Positions 22,801 to 34,376 of a DNA stretch of 64,000 bases are shown here, piece after piece. The stretch comes from Seison nebaliae (taxonomy: Eukaryota > Rotifera > Pararotatoria > Seisonacea > Seisonidae): the NCBI GenBank assembly GCA_023231475.1, contig JALJEE010000341.1, positions 1 through 64,000 of the forward strand, read 5' to 3'. Under the pieces are notes generated by a model that saw only the letters and a program-made list of their open reading frames with translations, had not been told where the DNA came from and searched no databases. Every line of letters starts with the position of its first letter. Position 1 is the stretch's first letter. Position numbers and translations under genes: made by a program.

Positions 22801-23423
22801 GGCTCTTCTTTTAATTTTCTTCTCTTCTCTTTTGAACAATCGTTCTTTACGTTCTCTTCTTTCACTAAATTCTGAATTTCTTTATTTTCATTTTCCTTCA
22901 CTTCCGTCACCATTTCATTTCCATCATCATCATTTTTTTTCACAGGAACATTATCTTTAATTTGAATTTTATTCAGTTTTTTTGATGGGTCATTTATCGA
23001 ATATACTTTATCATATCGTCGTGCCATCAAATAAACAATAGTATTGACATAATTACAAAGTGTGGGAGACTCAATACGGGAATTGCCCAATCTCAATCCT
23101 TTCAACATTTTCACTAATAAATTTGCAATAAAAATACTTTTATCTTCATGCTCTTCATCTTTCAATAATTCATCTTCTAATAAATCGATATCAATTAAGG
23201 GTAAATTATATCGTTTATAAAATCGACCGACGAACGTCACAATATAAGGCATTCGCCATTCGTCTTCTAAATATTTTCGATTTCTTTTGAATTTATTCTT
23301 GTGATGAAGTGAGGAGGATGTGGTGGAGTTAGTGGAAGATGTAGATTGAGAAGGAATTAATTTCATTTGCGTATCTTCACACGTGTCTGAAGTGGTGTGT
23401 ATAGTGGATGGATCATCATTCAT
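19881..23423 (-). CDS. CECR2: CECR2-like chromatin-remodelling subunit with bromodomain
   Basis: This is a multi-exon minus-strand gene starting at ATG 23423. Exon 1 (to about 21770) carries a DDT-like module near residues 50-135 (DEWRMPYIVTFVGRFYKRY, DIDLLEDELLKD). Further on it has ISWYELSLEKKVKCLYEIC, then SYYWYFGGTRLYY and WRCCCRTMKDWNDLDDR, which match the WSTF/WHIM-like blocks of CECR2. A basic helical exon (QFLRERRMKKLKKLKK) follows. Short exons between 21400 and 20940 build a bromodomain: FHYPVDVVRYPYYPDYV is the ZA loop, KPMDLTTMKKKADEDKYKSI follows, then NSRNFNGKFNS with the acetyl-lysine-contacting Asn region. The last exon (to 19881) is acidic and low complexity. CECR2 partners ISWI ATPases in CERF-type complexes. 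The middle of exon 1 is a long charged linker. Confidence 0.85.
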
Positions 23424-24336
23424 CACAAATAACTGGTCGACATTCGTACAAATATCTTTTCAAGCTCAAACTTCACCCAAAGACTATTTTGGATTTTTAT
23501 AAAATTATGTTAAAGTTTTTTTATTCCCGATCAATTGTGAGAGAAGGAAATTATCCCACAATTATAAATGTCAATTACTCGTCTTCTTTTGAAGAGAAAG
23601 AGAGAGAGAGATTAACAGTTTTTTTATTTAAAATCTATCGTAAATTTTGAGCTACAATTTTCAAATTATTTAAATTCATCTTCCCATAAAGCACATACAC
23701 AATCGCTTTGTTAAACCTAGAGCAGAATTACCAAACTGGGAAGTTAAGAGAAGATTAGCAACATGTGAAAATTTGGTGAATTCCAAATAGTTCTACTTAA
23801 CTTCATTTCCACATTTCTGATTTTCAAACTTTCACAACTTCCTTAAAATTCGAAATAAATAATTTCTTTTTTCCAACTTAAGCTTACAGAGATCTGAATC
23901 ATAAGGTTATGTATTGGTTACCATGGTTACGGTGTCTACTTTTAATATAAACATTGCAATGCAAAGATTTATTCAGTATTCAACATCATCTAGTTCCATC
24001 TAGTAGATAATAATTTCGAACATAACCAAGATAAGAGAATTGACACTATATAATATATTTTCATTCACAAATGGTTTAGCGTGTGATTTAAACACCTTAC
24101 GTATTTTAAAGCATCATACACAATTACAAGAATAACCAGACGATAAATATACTACATTTTTGTGAATACAGGAAAGTTACCTGCTGTATATGCAGTTTCG
24201 TTTTTGAGAAAGTAATGGCGGAATATTGTACAATATTAAGGAAGACTAATTGATTAAATTTTTTCATTAAATTAAAAATATTCATATATTATGTTCATTA
24301 CACAATTAATTATATTTTATGACTATTTATACATTT
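23424..24336. other. intergenic, nothing recognised
   Basis: AT-rich spacer upstream of the CECR2-like gene and downstream of the orphan at 24337-25944. It contains a short (GA)n run at about 23594-23612. No RNA gene or exon is seen. Confidence 0.5.
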
Positions 24337-25944
24337 TTATGAGTTCTTTCGAACGATTTCTGTCCAACGTTCAACATATTCATTATGAATATCTTTTCTT
24401 GAATAGAAGAGACCATCAATATATTCATTTCGTATTGCTTTTAAGAAAAGGCGAAGATCCTCCAATTTATAAACTAACTTGTTACTCACAAAATTCCAAT
24501 AAGTGCCGTCCAATGAGCGTGTTAAAGACATAAGATGTGTTATCTTATCTATTTTTTCCTTCTCAGTATTTAGACCACCTAAAAAATACTTACAAACATT
24601 GCTAAACAAATTTTGAAGAAAATCTATTGACAACATATAATTATCTCGTAATCGACTACCATAGTGTTCTTCTAAGATCTCGTATGCTCTTTCAAGTTTT
24701 ACCATTTGATAATTGACACAGTCTCTCATCTCAATTGTAAGGGGACCGAACGATATGCTTGTCATAGGTGGAAGTTTAAGTAAAAAGCAACCACGAGCAA
24801 TCGAGAATAAAATTGCTGTTACATCATATACTAAATCCTTTGATTTAATTACGGGATCGTCGAACAGTCGAATATTTTGTAGTTCAGTATCAGGTTCCAG
24901 TTCTGCATGATTGAAAGTTAGTACGACCCCTGTTCTTATGATTTGATCGTGTATAGAGGGAAGGGACTTTTTTGAATTTAACATTTCCAATAATTCCGCA
25001 AGATAATGGAGATGCACTTGATATAATTCGGCATTGGAATAATATTCCAGATCATGGAATTTCTTTCTATTTATTCCAACTACTACCCAATTTGGTATAA
25101 TGTCGTCCACAATCTCGCCCAGCTTTATCACTTGAAACGGAGATAAAAGATCAATGATCTTGTCAGCTCGAATTTTATATTCATATCTATAAAGTTCATT
25201 TTCATGTTTTTTGATAGGTTTATATCGTATAGACATTGCTACTAAACTTAATGGTCTTATGAAACTAAATCCGGTTTCTTGGTCATAGGTAGAACCCATC
25301 CTCATATATCTGCGTGCAATGTCGGGGAATAACAAACGAGATACTGAACCTGGAAATAAATATTCTAAAAATGTTGACATATCAGAATATACATTTTTCT
25401 TCGCTAGGCTTTCATATGATCTACGATAAGGTTGGGAATAGTATCTTGGTGTAATGACCATATCTTTTACCTTCTTGCACATTCTATTAACAGTATTTGA
25501 AGAGTTTGAACATCGTTCTTTATCTACAATTAAACTGAAGTATTCTAAATAATTTCCATGGTGCAAAGTTCGACACTCTCCCAGTTTAATATTCCATGAT
25601 TTTAAAATTTCCATCGCCAAAAAATCTGATGCAAGTTTTTGGGCACTAACCATATCATCTACCGGATTATTCACTTGTTTTCTCACCTGTTCCGTTATAG
25701 ATTGCCAATCCTTATGTTCATAGTAACGAAAGAGTGCCAACATGAAATGTGGTATAGTTTGAAGCGCAGCCAATGTACCAATGCCCACACAACAACCAAC
25801 GCAGTTACTCGGCAACGTTGGATGTTCCTCTGGCCTGTTATCTACAGTACTACAAACAGTAATTCGCGCATTATATGGTTGATAGGGATATTCCTCTGGG
25901 CGCATCTTTCTTGCTGATTGTGGATCTATATAAATTTTGTCCAT
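24337..25944 (-). CDS. intronless 535-residue orphan protein
   Basis: One open frame from ATG 25944 with no introns and no low complexity, unlike many neighbours. I do not recognise the family. Visible features are a Cys/Gly-rich segment near residues 47-60 (NCVGCCVGIGTLAALQ), a mostly helical predicted middle, a hydrophobic stretch VTAILFSIARGCFLLKL near residue 390 and a charged C-terminus. There is no signal peptide or clear membrane helix. The gene stands alone, with about 0.9 kb and 0.6 kb of non-coding DNA on either side. The compact globular composition, lack of introns and isolation would fit a captured viral gene such as a nucleoprotein-like ORF, a retrocopy, or a lineage-specific gene. 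None of these is shown by the sequence. Confidence 0.7.
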   Translation of the reverse strand: MDKIYIDPQSARKMRPEEYPYQPYNARITVCSTVDNRPEEHPTLPSNCVGCCVGIGTLAALQTIPHFMLALFRYYEHKDWQSITEQVRKQVNNPVDDMVSAQKLASDFLAMEILKSWNIKLGECRTLHHGNYLEYFSLIVDKERCSNSSNTVNRMCKKVKDMVITPRYYSQPYRRSYESLAKKNVYSDMSTFLEYLFPGSVSRLLFPDIARRYMRMGSTYDQETGFSFIRPLSLVAMSIRYKPIKKHENELYRYEYKIRADKIIDLLSPFQVIKLGEIVDDIIPNWVVVGINRKKFHDLEYYSNAELYQVHLHYLAELLEMLNSKKSLPSIHDQIIRTGVVLTFNHAELEPDTELQNIRLFDDPVIKSKDLVYDVTAILFSIARGCFLLKLPPMTSISFGPLTIEMRDCVNYQMVKLERAYEILEEHYGSRLRDNYMLSIDFLQNLFSNVCKYFLGGLNTEKEKIDKITHLMSLTRSLDGTYWNFVSNKLVYKLEDLRLFLKAIRNEYIDGLFYSRKDIHNEYVERWTEIVRKNS

Positions 25945-26514
25945 AATTCACAATAAAACAGAAAATACGACATAAACTGTTAAGAAGTCGAAACTAAAAA
26001 CAAAGAAACAAAAAATTTCGTAAATTTTCTTTTTCTTGAACTTTATATATATAATGAAATTTACAACACTACCAGATAGCGGATCAACGGGATTCGAGTT
26101 GCCCAACTCTTTTTTAAACTTTTAGGTAAATATACAGATCTATTTAAAAGTAATCAGACAAAATTTGATTTTTTTAATGCTCATAACAAAGTGTCTCATC
26201 TTGCCCAACAACATGATATTATTAATAAATATAAGTATTAATCAAATGTCAAACATAATTACAACGTGTTGCAGCAATCGAATATTAAGAATGTTTGCTA
26301 ATAGAAGAATTCGTTGAAAGTTATTTACAACTAAAATTTTATTTGGAATTTAAAACTGAACAGAAACAATAACTGTGAAACGGAAAATAAACTGAAAATA
26401 AATAAATAAAAATAAATAAAATGAGGTAAGTTACATTGTAGATTATACATATATTTTTAAATCCATATAATATTGTTAATCATTAATTTATTATCTTAAT
26501 ATTATCTTTCAGAA
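25945..26514. other. intergenic, nothing recognised
   Basis: AT-rich spacer between the orphan start and the end of the leucine-rich-repeat gene, both on the minus strand. It includes AATA-rich simple sequence near 26395-26420. No feature is supported. Confidence 0.5.
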
Positions 26515-29500
26515 CTATTTCAGATAATAGTTGATGCTAGAGAAAGAAATTAATGAATTTTTTGAATGAAAAATATTAACGTTATGAAAATTGTATCGAT
26601 TAATCAGATATACCAATTTAGGAAATGAATAATGTTCACACGAACAAATGACGTTGTTCTTCAATCCACAATATTTCAGATAATTTCTTCGATATCCACA
26701 AATCCGACCCGTTTCGTCCAAAGGTGCGAGATATGTTCCCTTAAACTTGGTCATATACGATACATCGAGAAAGACTAATTTCCGAGAAACAGTTCCCACA
26801 AATGAAATTGACACGTCACTTACATTTTCACATCCGCTAATATCTAATTCCGTTAAATTGAAGCAACTACATAAAAGAAGTTCCGTAAATAAATTAAAGA
26901 AGATAAATCACTAAACAATTTAGATAGTTTTATGACAAAGTTATCTCCGATTTTCACGGAATTCGTTAAAGAGATCGATGTCAATCGTTCGAATGGTACG
27001 GGAACTTCAGGAAACATTTGGTACATCATATCATGGAAACGATTATTCATATAAGCATCGATGTCACAAGTGACGGAAGCAAGAAGATAATCATCATTCT
27101 GAGTTCGTCTCTTTAACGATTGTAATCCTTCGTTATTGAATGCCCATTTGCTGACCATATGTAAAATACTTTGTGGTAAGAAATTGATGTGGTCACTCAA
27201 TTTCTCTGGTTCTTCAAAGAGAACTACTTCTCGAATTAATTTCAAAACGTTTTTTCCTTTATTTTCTGGATTTCTACTCCACACTCTCGCCCAATGAATA
27301 ATACATTTCCGCATCGCATTATACAAATCAATCCCATAAAGTACATCATCGAACCATCGTCCAATCGTTTCATTGGAAGTATTAATGAAAATATCTTTCG
27401 GGAGAATATTGACGATACTTCCGAAATATCGCGCTACATATGCAGTGTAGAAAACGTTGTTGACTGTTCGAGTAGGAAGGAAATTGTCCCCAGACATTCC
27501 AATATAATTCAAATATTGTTTCGTTATTTTCGTCAAATTATAAATGACATTTCGATTATCTCGATTGAGTTCGTTAGAAGAATCTTTAATCATTCGTAAT
27601 GTATCACGATAATCAGGCCAAATTAGTTCATTCATCGAACGACGTACTCCCAGGAATGAATTTAATCCTTTATCCTGCATACTGATATTGAACTTCACTA
27701 AATTTGGTAAATTCTAGAAATTAAATTATTTCTCATAGAGAGACGAAAAGGAAAAATATTTTATAGTTTTTCTAAAACAAAAGTAAAACTAACAAAAAGA
27801 AAAAGAAATTTTAAATCATTCATATCTCTCGTTGCTTCATCGGCACAAACATTTCGATTCTCTCCGATCATCAATTCCAATGTGATAATATTGAAGAAAG
27901 CTCCTTTCCGATGTTGACAACCTCCAGGTAAAATGGCAGAAATACATGCCACTGGCCATCTTACCACAGCTATTCGTAATGTAATAAGATAAACGGATAA
28001 TTTAGCAACTACAAATCTCAATAACATCCTTCCAATATATAAAGTTAAATAGAAGAAATTGAAGATAGAAAATGAAACCATCCGAACGGACTTTTAGTCG
28101 TATAATTATCGACTGATAAATGATAAATATGTGGAAGTTCTGAAATATTTTTTTCTAATCCAATTAAATTTGAAGGAGAATAAATAAAGAAATAAACTTT
28201 TAAACGACTCTATCGAATCTAATTTTTTCGAGAATATTTTTCGCAAACTGACGTGAGACATTTGGTCAGTGAGGCCGAAGGAGATTGAAGTTATTTTTGG
28301 GAATGTCCATAAAATTTCATCGATATGATGACTCGTCATTTCGGGGATATTTTCGATGGAAATCTCATGAAGATGAGACAATCCGATTTTATTGAATGAT
28401 TTCTCGTTATTATTGAAAATATAACAACAGAAATTGAGATTGATTGATCGAAGTTGTGGTGTATATTTGAGGAAACTTCTCAATTCGTTTGATGTGAAAT
28501 GTGGAATATTTCTCCCGTTCAAAGACAAATAAGAAATTCCTGAATTATTTACACTTCCCACCAACGACAAATACCAATATTCAATTCCGAAAAATTTCCT
28601 TCTCTCATTTAATTTCTCCAATTTCTCTGAAGTAATTATATTCGAATCTTTCTCAATTGAACTGGATTCATCAAAACCAGAATCATTACTCATTCCACTT
28701 TGGTTGTTTAGCAATGAATCGTCACTGATGATTCTCACTCGATTCTTTTCCACTCGCATGAAATTTCTGTGATTATGAGAATTATTTAAAAATTTTCTTC
28801 TTTTATTATTTCCCTCAATACTTCTTTCACATTTCCGTTTTTTCGATGATAATTGTAATTTCCTTTTTGATAGAATTCCATTCCATAATTGATGATGAAT
28901 TGATCGAACCGTTTCCATCGTTTTCAGAATGAGAATCACTTGTTCATTTTTGAAAATTGTATTAAAATTAATATTGAGAAAGAATGATCGATAATCGAAA
29001 GCGAACGGAGTCCACAAATTCGGTGCCAGCCAAACGAGAATAAGATTCGGATAAGCTCGCCACAAATTGACGAGACTCATATAATCATACATATGATATT
29101 TGGTGGAAGTGATATGATTCTTCGCACAACAATATTCCACTTGTTCCAGATCAATATAATGGACAGACTTCTGCAATAAACTATTCGAATGGAGATGATT
29201 CATCAATTCATCATTGGAATGAAATTTAAAAGATTCGGAAATGAATTCATTAAAAATCGAAAGAAATTCTTCCGATTCTTCTTTCTTTGCTTTTAATCGA
29301 ATGAAATATTTCCTAGAGAATGAATGATTCGATTGAATAATCGATTGAAGCCAACGTAGATAAATTTTCGCCGACAAATTTTTTTCATATTTCAATTTCT
29401 CATTAACGAAAAATTGTAAACGATCACTCATCTCTACGATAAGTCGATTTCTTAAGAGTGTTCGACGAAACTCTTCGATAATTCTTTTCAATTGTTTCAC

Positions 29501-30046
29501 ATCTTTCCGTTGAATGAATTGTCTGATATTATCTTTCGACATATTAATCGAATATTTGAGGACACGATTCATAACTCCATAAGACAAATTGGCAAGACAC
29601 ATATCCGATTTTGATTGAAAAGGAATTTCAATCAAATAAGAAGAATCATTCAAATTATTTCGTTCCTTAAAATAAATTTCTACATCTTTCTGGATCTGGC
29701 AACTATCGGATATCTTTTCTGAAACTTTCTTACTCTCATCAAATTCATATGACGTCGTCATATACATATATTTTAATTGTTGAGAAAATAATTTATAAGA
29801 TTCCATCGACGGACAATTTCTCCATAAAGTCGAATGAGAAATTTTCGGTTCCATTACAGAACTAATATTGGATGGAACTTTTTGACCGTCAAAAATTATC
29901 TCTCGAAATAACTCTTCATTCGGAATTTTTATATCTGCAATATTCACCATCACTTGCAACAACTGCATTATCGACATTCGCTCCTCATTATTCGTAATCA
30001 GAGAAGTAGATAATTTGGATAAAGGAATGTTATCCAAAACACACAT
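26515..30046 (-). CDS. leucine-rich-repeat protein, about 1100 residues
   Basis: Five exons on the minus strand, from ATG 30046, separated by small introns near 28200-28150, 28070-28020, 27815-27715 and 26870. The first exon (about 615 residues) has no recognised domain in its first 480 residues. It then shows LRR-type text such as ISYLSLNGRNIPHF and TPQLRSINLNFCCYIF. The later exons continue the pattern: LPHIYHLSVDN, AFFNIITLELMIG, NLPNLVKFNIS, LTSISLTNSVKIG, and FNLTELDISGCENVSDVSIS, which is the Cys-type consensus of FBXL/AMN1-like repeats. The C-terminus ends after KLVFLDVSYM with a Cys-containing tail. LRRs of this type usually recognise protein partners, often in ubiquitin ligases. I do not see a clear F-box, so the role is open. 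Confidence 0.7.
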
Positions 30047-30647
30047 CGTTTTCGAAAGTTTTCAATGCGTAAAAACAAGAATAATGATGTACAGAAATCT
30101 TCTTCTTTCTTGTAAAGAATAAATTTTATAAATTTATGTGAACGATCTTTCAACTACTTATGTATGCATGTAGGAGACTAACTGTGTGAGAGAAGACAAC
30201 GAACAAACGCATCTTCAAAAAGCGAGGGCTCTAAGCTTAAAATCGAAATATTGCGCCAAATTGATAGTCCAATGAAATGAATTGTTACTTTTTAATCATA
30301 AAAATTAGAAAATAAAAAAGTTCAATAAATAAGATTCTCATCAAAAAAAAACTTAAATTTAAACTTTAAGCGTTAAATTTTCTTTCTAACATTTTTAGGA
30401 AAATTTATTTATTGTATAACTATCGATTCTAATTATATATAGTATATTCGATATAATAGTAATAATAATAAATATAATATAATAATATATAAATGTATTT
30501 GTTTTTCTAATTTTGTTTTCAAATTATTGAAAAAGTTTCAAAAAAAATTTCAAATTTTAAGTTTTGAAAATTATTTAAAAAATAATAATTTCAAATGCAA
30601 ATTGTTCAAATACCTTGGTTGTTCTAATTCCTAATTCCCTGAACATA
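30047..30647. other. divergent promoter region, LRR gene / symplekin
   Basis: This 600-bp head-to-head spacer is extremely AT-rich in its right half (30340-30600), with ATAATA repeats. It probably serves both genes as a bidirectional promoter; that is inferred from orientation only. Confidence 0.5.
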
Positions 30648-33600
30648 ATGACCGTTCAATCAACAATGGTTAGCGAATGTCATAGGTCGAATCCGAAAGC
30701 ACTTCCGACAATGGAGAGTTTCCTGGCGATGTTGTCGGGCGGATCAGCCCAAAAAAAATATATTCGGGAATTAGATTTGTCGAAAGTGTTGCCGGTTCTC
30801 TTATCGGATTGTAAATGTTCGAACGTCCTCCAATTGTTGTATTGTATCGAACATTATTTCGAGAATTTGAGTGAACAATCGAATTTCTCAATCGAAGAGA
30901 TAGTCAGTTATCTCAAGATTTATACAATATCATATCCGTGTATCTTCGCTCGAATGATGAATTCGACGGATGAAGTTTGTAATTTGGAAGTGTTGGAACA
31001 AATCAGGAAATGTCTCCGATATTTCGAAGAGTCATGGAACCATGATCCTTGTGATGTGTTCCGTATAAATTTGTTGAGAATTTTCTATGTAACAATCGTG
31101 ACGTTTACACCTGAAATGGGATCGATTTCGAATAAAAATAAAATTTTCCCAAAATTAATATCGATAAGAAAAGATCATAATATTATCGATTGTCAACAAT
31201 TGGTGCAGGAAGCGAAACGGTTATTTTTGTTGATTGTCGAGTACGGAAAATTGTCGAATGTGACGAGTGTTTCACTTCTGGTGACGATTCGTTGTATCGT
31301 CGATTTGATACGATGTCGTCCATATATGTATAAAGATTTGGTGAATTTAATGGAAAGTATTTGTTTGAACGTTCCCAAATATTTTGAGAAGACTCAAATT
31401 CAAAATTTGAATCAGATTATTTTGATGGAGTTGAAAGTCATCGAACGATTATCAATTTCTTTCATTTTCAACGAACAATTAATTAATATTTTTCGGTCAT
31501 TGGATGAGAGTCCTAATCGTAATTGTAAAATGCTTCCTCTCACCCAGGCGGAATTGATGGAATTGGGAAAATTGTCGATTGATTGGAAATGCACAAAAAT
31601 TGCAGAGAAGAATATGATGACAAGTAGTAGAAAACGGAAACGAGTCATCAATCAAATGGAACCGTCGAAAATGAAGAAAATAGAAACGAAGAAGAATATG
31701 GAAGTATCGAAACGATTGATCGTTTACGAGAAAGATTTGATAGAGAAAAAGTTACGTGAAGTGAATAAAACGAGATATTTCCATAAATATCGAGAGCAGA
31801 TGATATTTGATGGAATTCAACGACTCATTAATAATTGTGTTCGATGTACAGGAATGTATGTGAGAGAGATTCATTCAGAGAATGATCTGAAGAAGAAACA
31901 GAATCAATTGAATGATATTTCGACGACATTTGGACGATTGGGACAAACCGTCAATTATTCGTCGAATTCCATTCATTATTTATCGATTAATTCATTGTTA
32001 AATAATGAGATTGCTATGAAGAAATTGAAAAAGATAATTTTCGATTTACTTTATGGTCGTGTGATTGATGATGAAATTATCGATTTATTCCTTTATTGGC
32101 TCTATAAAGAATATTGTCTATGTTCTGGTTATTTATCCAAAGGACGACCACCATCAACACATGGTCGATATAAGAGTGTAGCTAAATTACTTTTCAGTTT
32201 AGTTAGTGAATTGGAGACACATCATATCGCCGAACAATCGAAACATCATTCTTATTTTAATACGATGAAAAACCGTTTTGTTCTTTGTGATTATTTGGAG
32301 AATAATTCCATCTCACAATCATCATCATCATCTTCATCGATGATGACATTTGATTGTTCGTTCGAAAAATTGATTTTATTATCACCTAATATTCCCAATG
32401 AAACTTTTAGTTTTATTAAAGAATTTTGTCTAATTTGTCATCGGACCATTATGGCACGTCAAAAGAAAACAAACAACGACATGTCTATGACACAGATGCA
32501 ACGGATAACTAATCAAGGATTAATTATAGTTTATAAATTATTAGTTCAGAGATTGGATGATGATCATGATGAGAAATTGTTGAGTATTTTAAAAGATTTC
32601 ATCTTTTACACTGAAGACGATGATGGAGATCGAGAGAATTTGTTGAGTTCACAAACTCTTTCACTTCTCATTCAATTGTATCGACAAATTCCAATAATTC
32701 GATCAATCATCGAACGAATGGCGAGAGAATGTGTGGAAAACTTAATTCTAAATGAAATGGACGAAGTGAGAAAGTTGTCTGTTCAGGATTTATATTTGAA
32801 ATTCCGTTTGATGGTTCGATTAATTCCTTATTCCGTCCATATGTTATATGAAACGAGAGAATTGTATGTAGAATTGAATGAGATAGAAGAAGTGAAAGAG
32901 ATCATACACATCAGTATCGAATCAAGTCTTCAACGTTTCCTCTTCGCCAATGATGATATTATCGATCAATTCCATCAATTCATTATCGATTCGACTAACG
33001 AGAAAGATATGAATGAAAATGAATTGGAGTCATCGAAAGAATTTCTCAAAATCGTTCTCGATGTTCTCCAATTCCATAAGATCCTCCAATTCAATACTAA
33101 TGACGATAAACGGTTCGATATCAGAAATCCTAATTTATTATTTCCTTCGAAAATCGCTCAAACATTATACGAATTATTTCAACAAAAAACATTTCCAATC
33201 ACTCACAAGAATCACATTCAATTTCTTAATTCATTCGTAGGAAGTTTACCAACTGAAACTTGTGAGGAACTCGTACAGAATTTGAAGGAAATTTTCTCAG
33301 ATATTCTCCTCGAAGGAGACGAAGAGACTTATTGTCAAATTACCGTTACTGATCTTCGACAATTTATTTATTGTTTAGTAACACATCCAATCATCAGTGG
33401 GAATGGAGCTCTGGAAAGAAAAGATTCCATCACCTCGAACATCTCCGTTACCAGTCAAACTAATTCCAACGGTTTTGGGATGGAAATTAAAAATCTTGTA
33501 CTCGATTTAATGTTATTGTCATATGATAAAACGGAGAATGCGGATGATGATAAGAGTGAAGTGAAATTAAATACAATCACTAAAACAGCAGTTCAATTCT

Positions 33601-34091
33601 GTATAAAAGATCCTCGAATGAGAGACAAAAACATTCGAGGAGGTCCAATGAATGAGGAGATGTTGTTAAACATTCTTACTCTCCTCTCCGCAAATATGAG
33701 GAAGAAATTTCAAGAAAATATTTGCTCAACAATTCATGTTGTTCCAAAACATTTCCTTTATGTCATTCATCGATTTCTCAATCTTTATCAAGGTAAACGA
33801 ATTTGTATTCACAACATCCTTCAAGAAATCATTCAAGATCTAATTCCTTTATGGCATTTTGAATGTTCCATGAAATACTTCTTATCCTCACTTCAATTAC
33901 TCTTACCGATGTCTGCTCGCATCATCATGAGATTACCATTCGATGTATTGAAGATGGTCATTCAAAATGGTAACGAATATCGGACATGTCTCTTGCCTCA
34001 ATTGCGGAATTTCCTCGGTCATCTCTCGTTGAATCAGCGCAAGAATATTTCTAGAGAAAATCAGGATTATATTGAAAATTTTCCTGGATAA
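30648..34091 (+). CDS. SYMPK: symplekin, mRNA 3'-end processing scaffold
   Basis: Single exon of 1147 residues from ATG 30648; the frame is open upstream only to a TTG. Symplekin is the scaffold of the cleavage/polyadenylation and histone pre-mRNA processing machinery in the nucleus. Residues about 60-320 are HEAT-like helices. Then PLTQAELMELGKL and a basic SRKRKRV stretch match the end of the N-terminal domain, which in vertebrates reads LVDLGTPQAEI followed by RKRP. The region around FLYWLYKEYCLCSGYLSKGR matches the symplekin block LAFAWLYQEYNAYL. The C-terminal Symplekin_C domain is visible as NEEMLLNILTLLSANM, VPKHFLYVIHRFLNLY, and the closing ARIIMRLPFDVLKMVIQNG, which corresponds to the vertebrate QVILQLPPQQL block. 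Absence of introns over 3.4 kb is notable in a genome with frequent tiny introns. Confidence 0.85.
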   Translation: MTVQSTMVSECHRSNPKALPTMESFLAMLSGGSAQKKYIRELDLSKVLPVLLSDCKCSNVLQLLYCIEHYFENLSEQSNFSIEEIVSYLKIYTISYPCIFARMMNSTDEVCNLEVLEQIRKCLRYFEESWNHDPCDVFRINLLRIFYVTIVTFTPEMGSISNKNKIFPKLISIRKDHNIIDCQQLVQEAKRLFLLIVEYGKLSNVTSVSLLVTIRCIVDLIRCRPYMYKDLVNLMESICLNVPKYFEKTQIQNLNQIILMELKVIERLSISFIFNEQLINIFRSLDESPNRNCKMLPLTQAELMELGKLSIDWKCTKIAEKNMMTSSRKRKRVINQMEPSKMKKIETKKNMEVSKRLIVYEKDLIEKKLREVNKTRYFHKYREQMIFDGIQRLINNCVRCTGMYVREIHSENDLKKKQNQLNDISTTFGRLGQTVNYSSNSIHYLSINSLLNNEIAMKKLKKIIFDLLYGRVIDDEIIDLFLYWLYKEYCLCSGYLSKGRPPSTHGRYKSVAKLLFSLVSELETHHIAEQSKHHSYFNTMKNRFVLCDYLENNSISQSSSSSSSMMTFDCSFEKLILLSPNIPNETFSFIKEFCLICHRTIMARQKKTNNDMSMTQMQRITNQGLIIVYKLLVQRLDDDHDEKLLSILKDFIFYTEDDDGDRENLLSSQTLSLLIQLYRQIPIIRSIIERMARECVENLILNEMDEVRKLSVQDLYLKFRLMVRLIPYSVHMLYETRELYVELNEIEEVKEIIHISIESSLQRFLFANDDIIDQFHQFIIDSTNEKDMNENELESSKEFLKIVLDVLQFHKILQFNTNDDKRFDIRNPNLLFPSKIAQTLYELFQQKTFPITHKNHIQFLNSFVGSLPTETCEELVQNLKEIFSDILLEGDEETYCQITVTDLRQFIYCLVTHPIISGNGALERKDSITSNISVTSQTNSNGFGMEIKNLVLDLMLLSYDKTENADDDKSEVKLNTITKTAVQFCIKDPRMRDKNIRGGPMNEEMLLNILTLLSANMRKKFQENICSTIHVVPKHFLYVIHRFLNLYQGKRICIHNILQEIIQDLIPLWHFECSMKYFLSSLQLLLPMSARIIMRLPFDVLKMVIQNGNEYRTCLLPQLRNFLGHLSLNQRKNISRENQDYIENFPG

Positions 34092-34376
34092 TTAACAAAA
34101 AACTAAAACTTGTTGACTTGAAATGAATTCAATAGAAAGTCTGATTTTTTTTCTATTTTTATTTTTCAAAATGTTCAGGAAATTCTTTTTATATTAAATA
34201 AATTTTGGTCTTTGAAATTTGCAAATAAATCTTTTTTCATTCGTTATGCGACATTAAGCTTTAATTTAAATTAATCGAAAATTAAATTTAAAAATTTTTT
34301 TGGATGATATTAAATTTTTTTAATTTCTGTTGTCATGGTAACTATGATACATTTTCATTTGGATTAGTTTGTGCTA

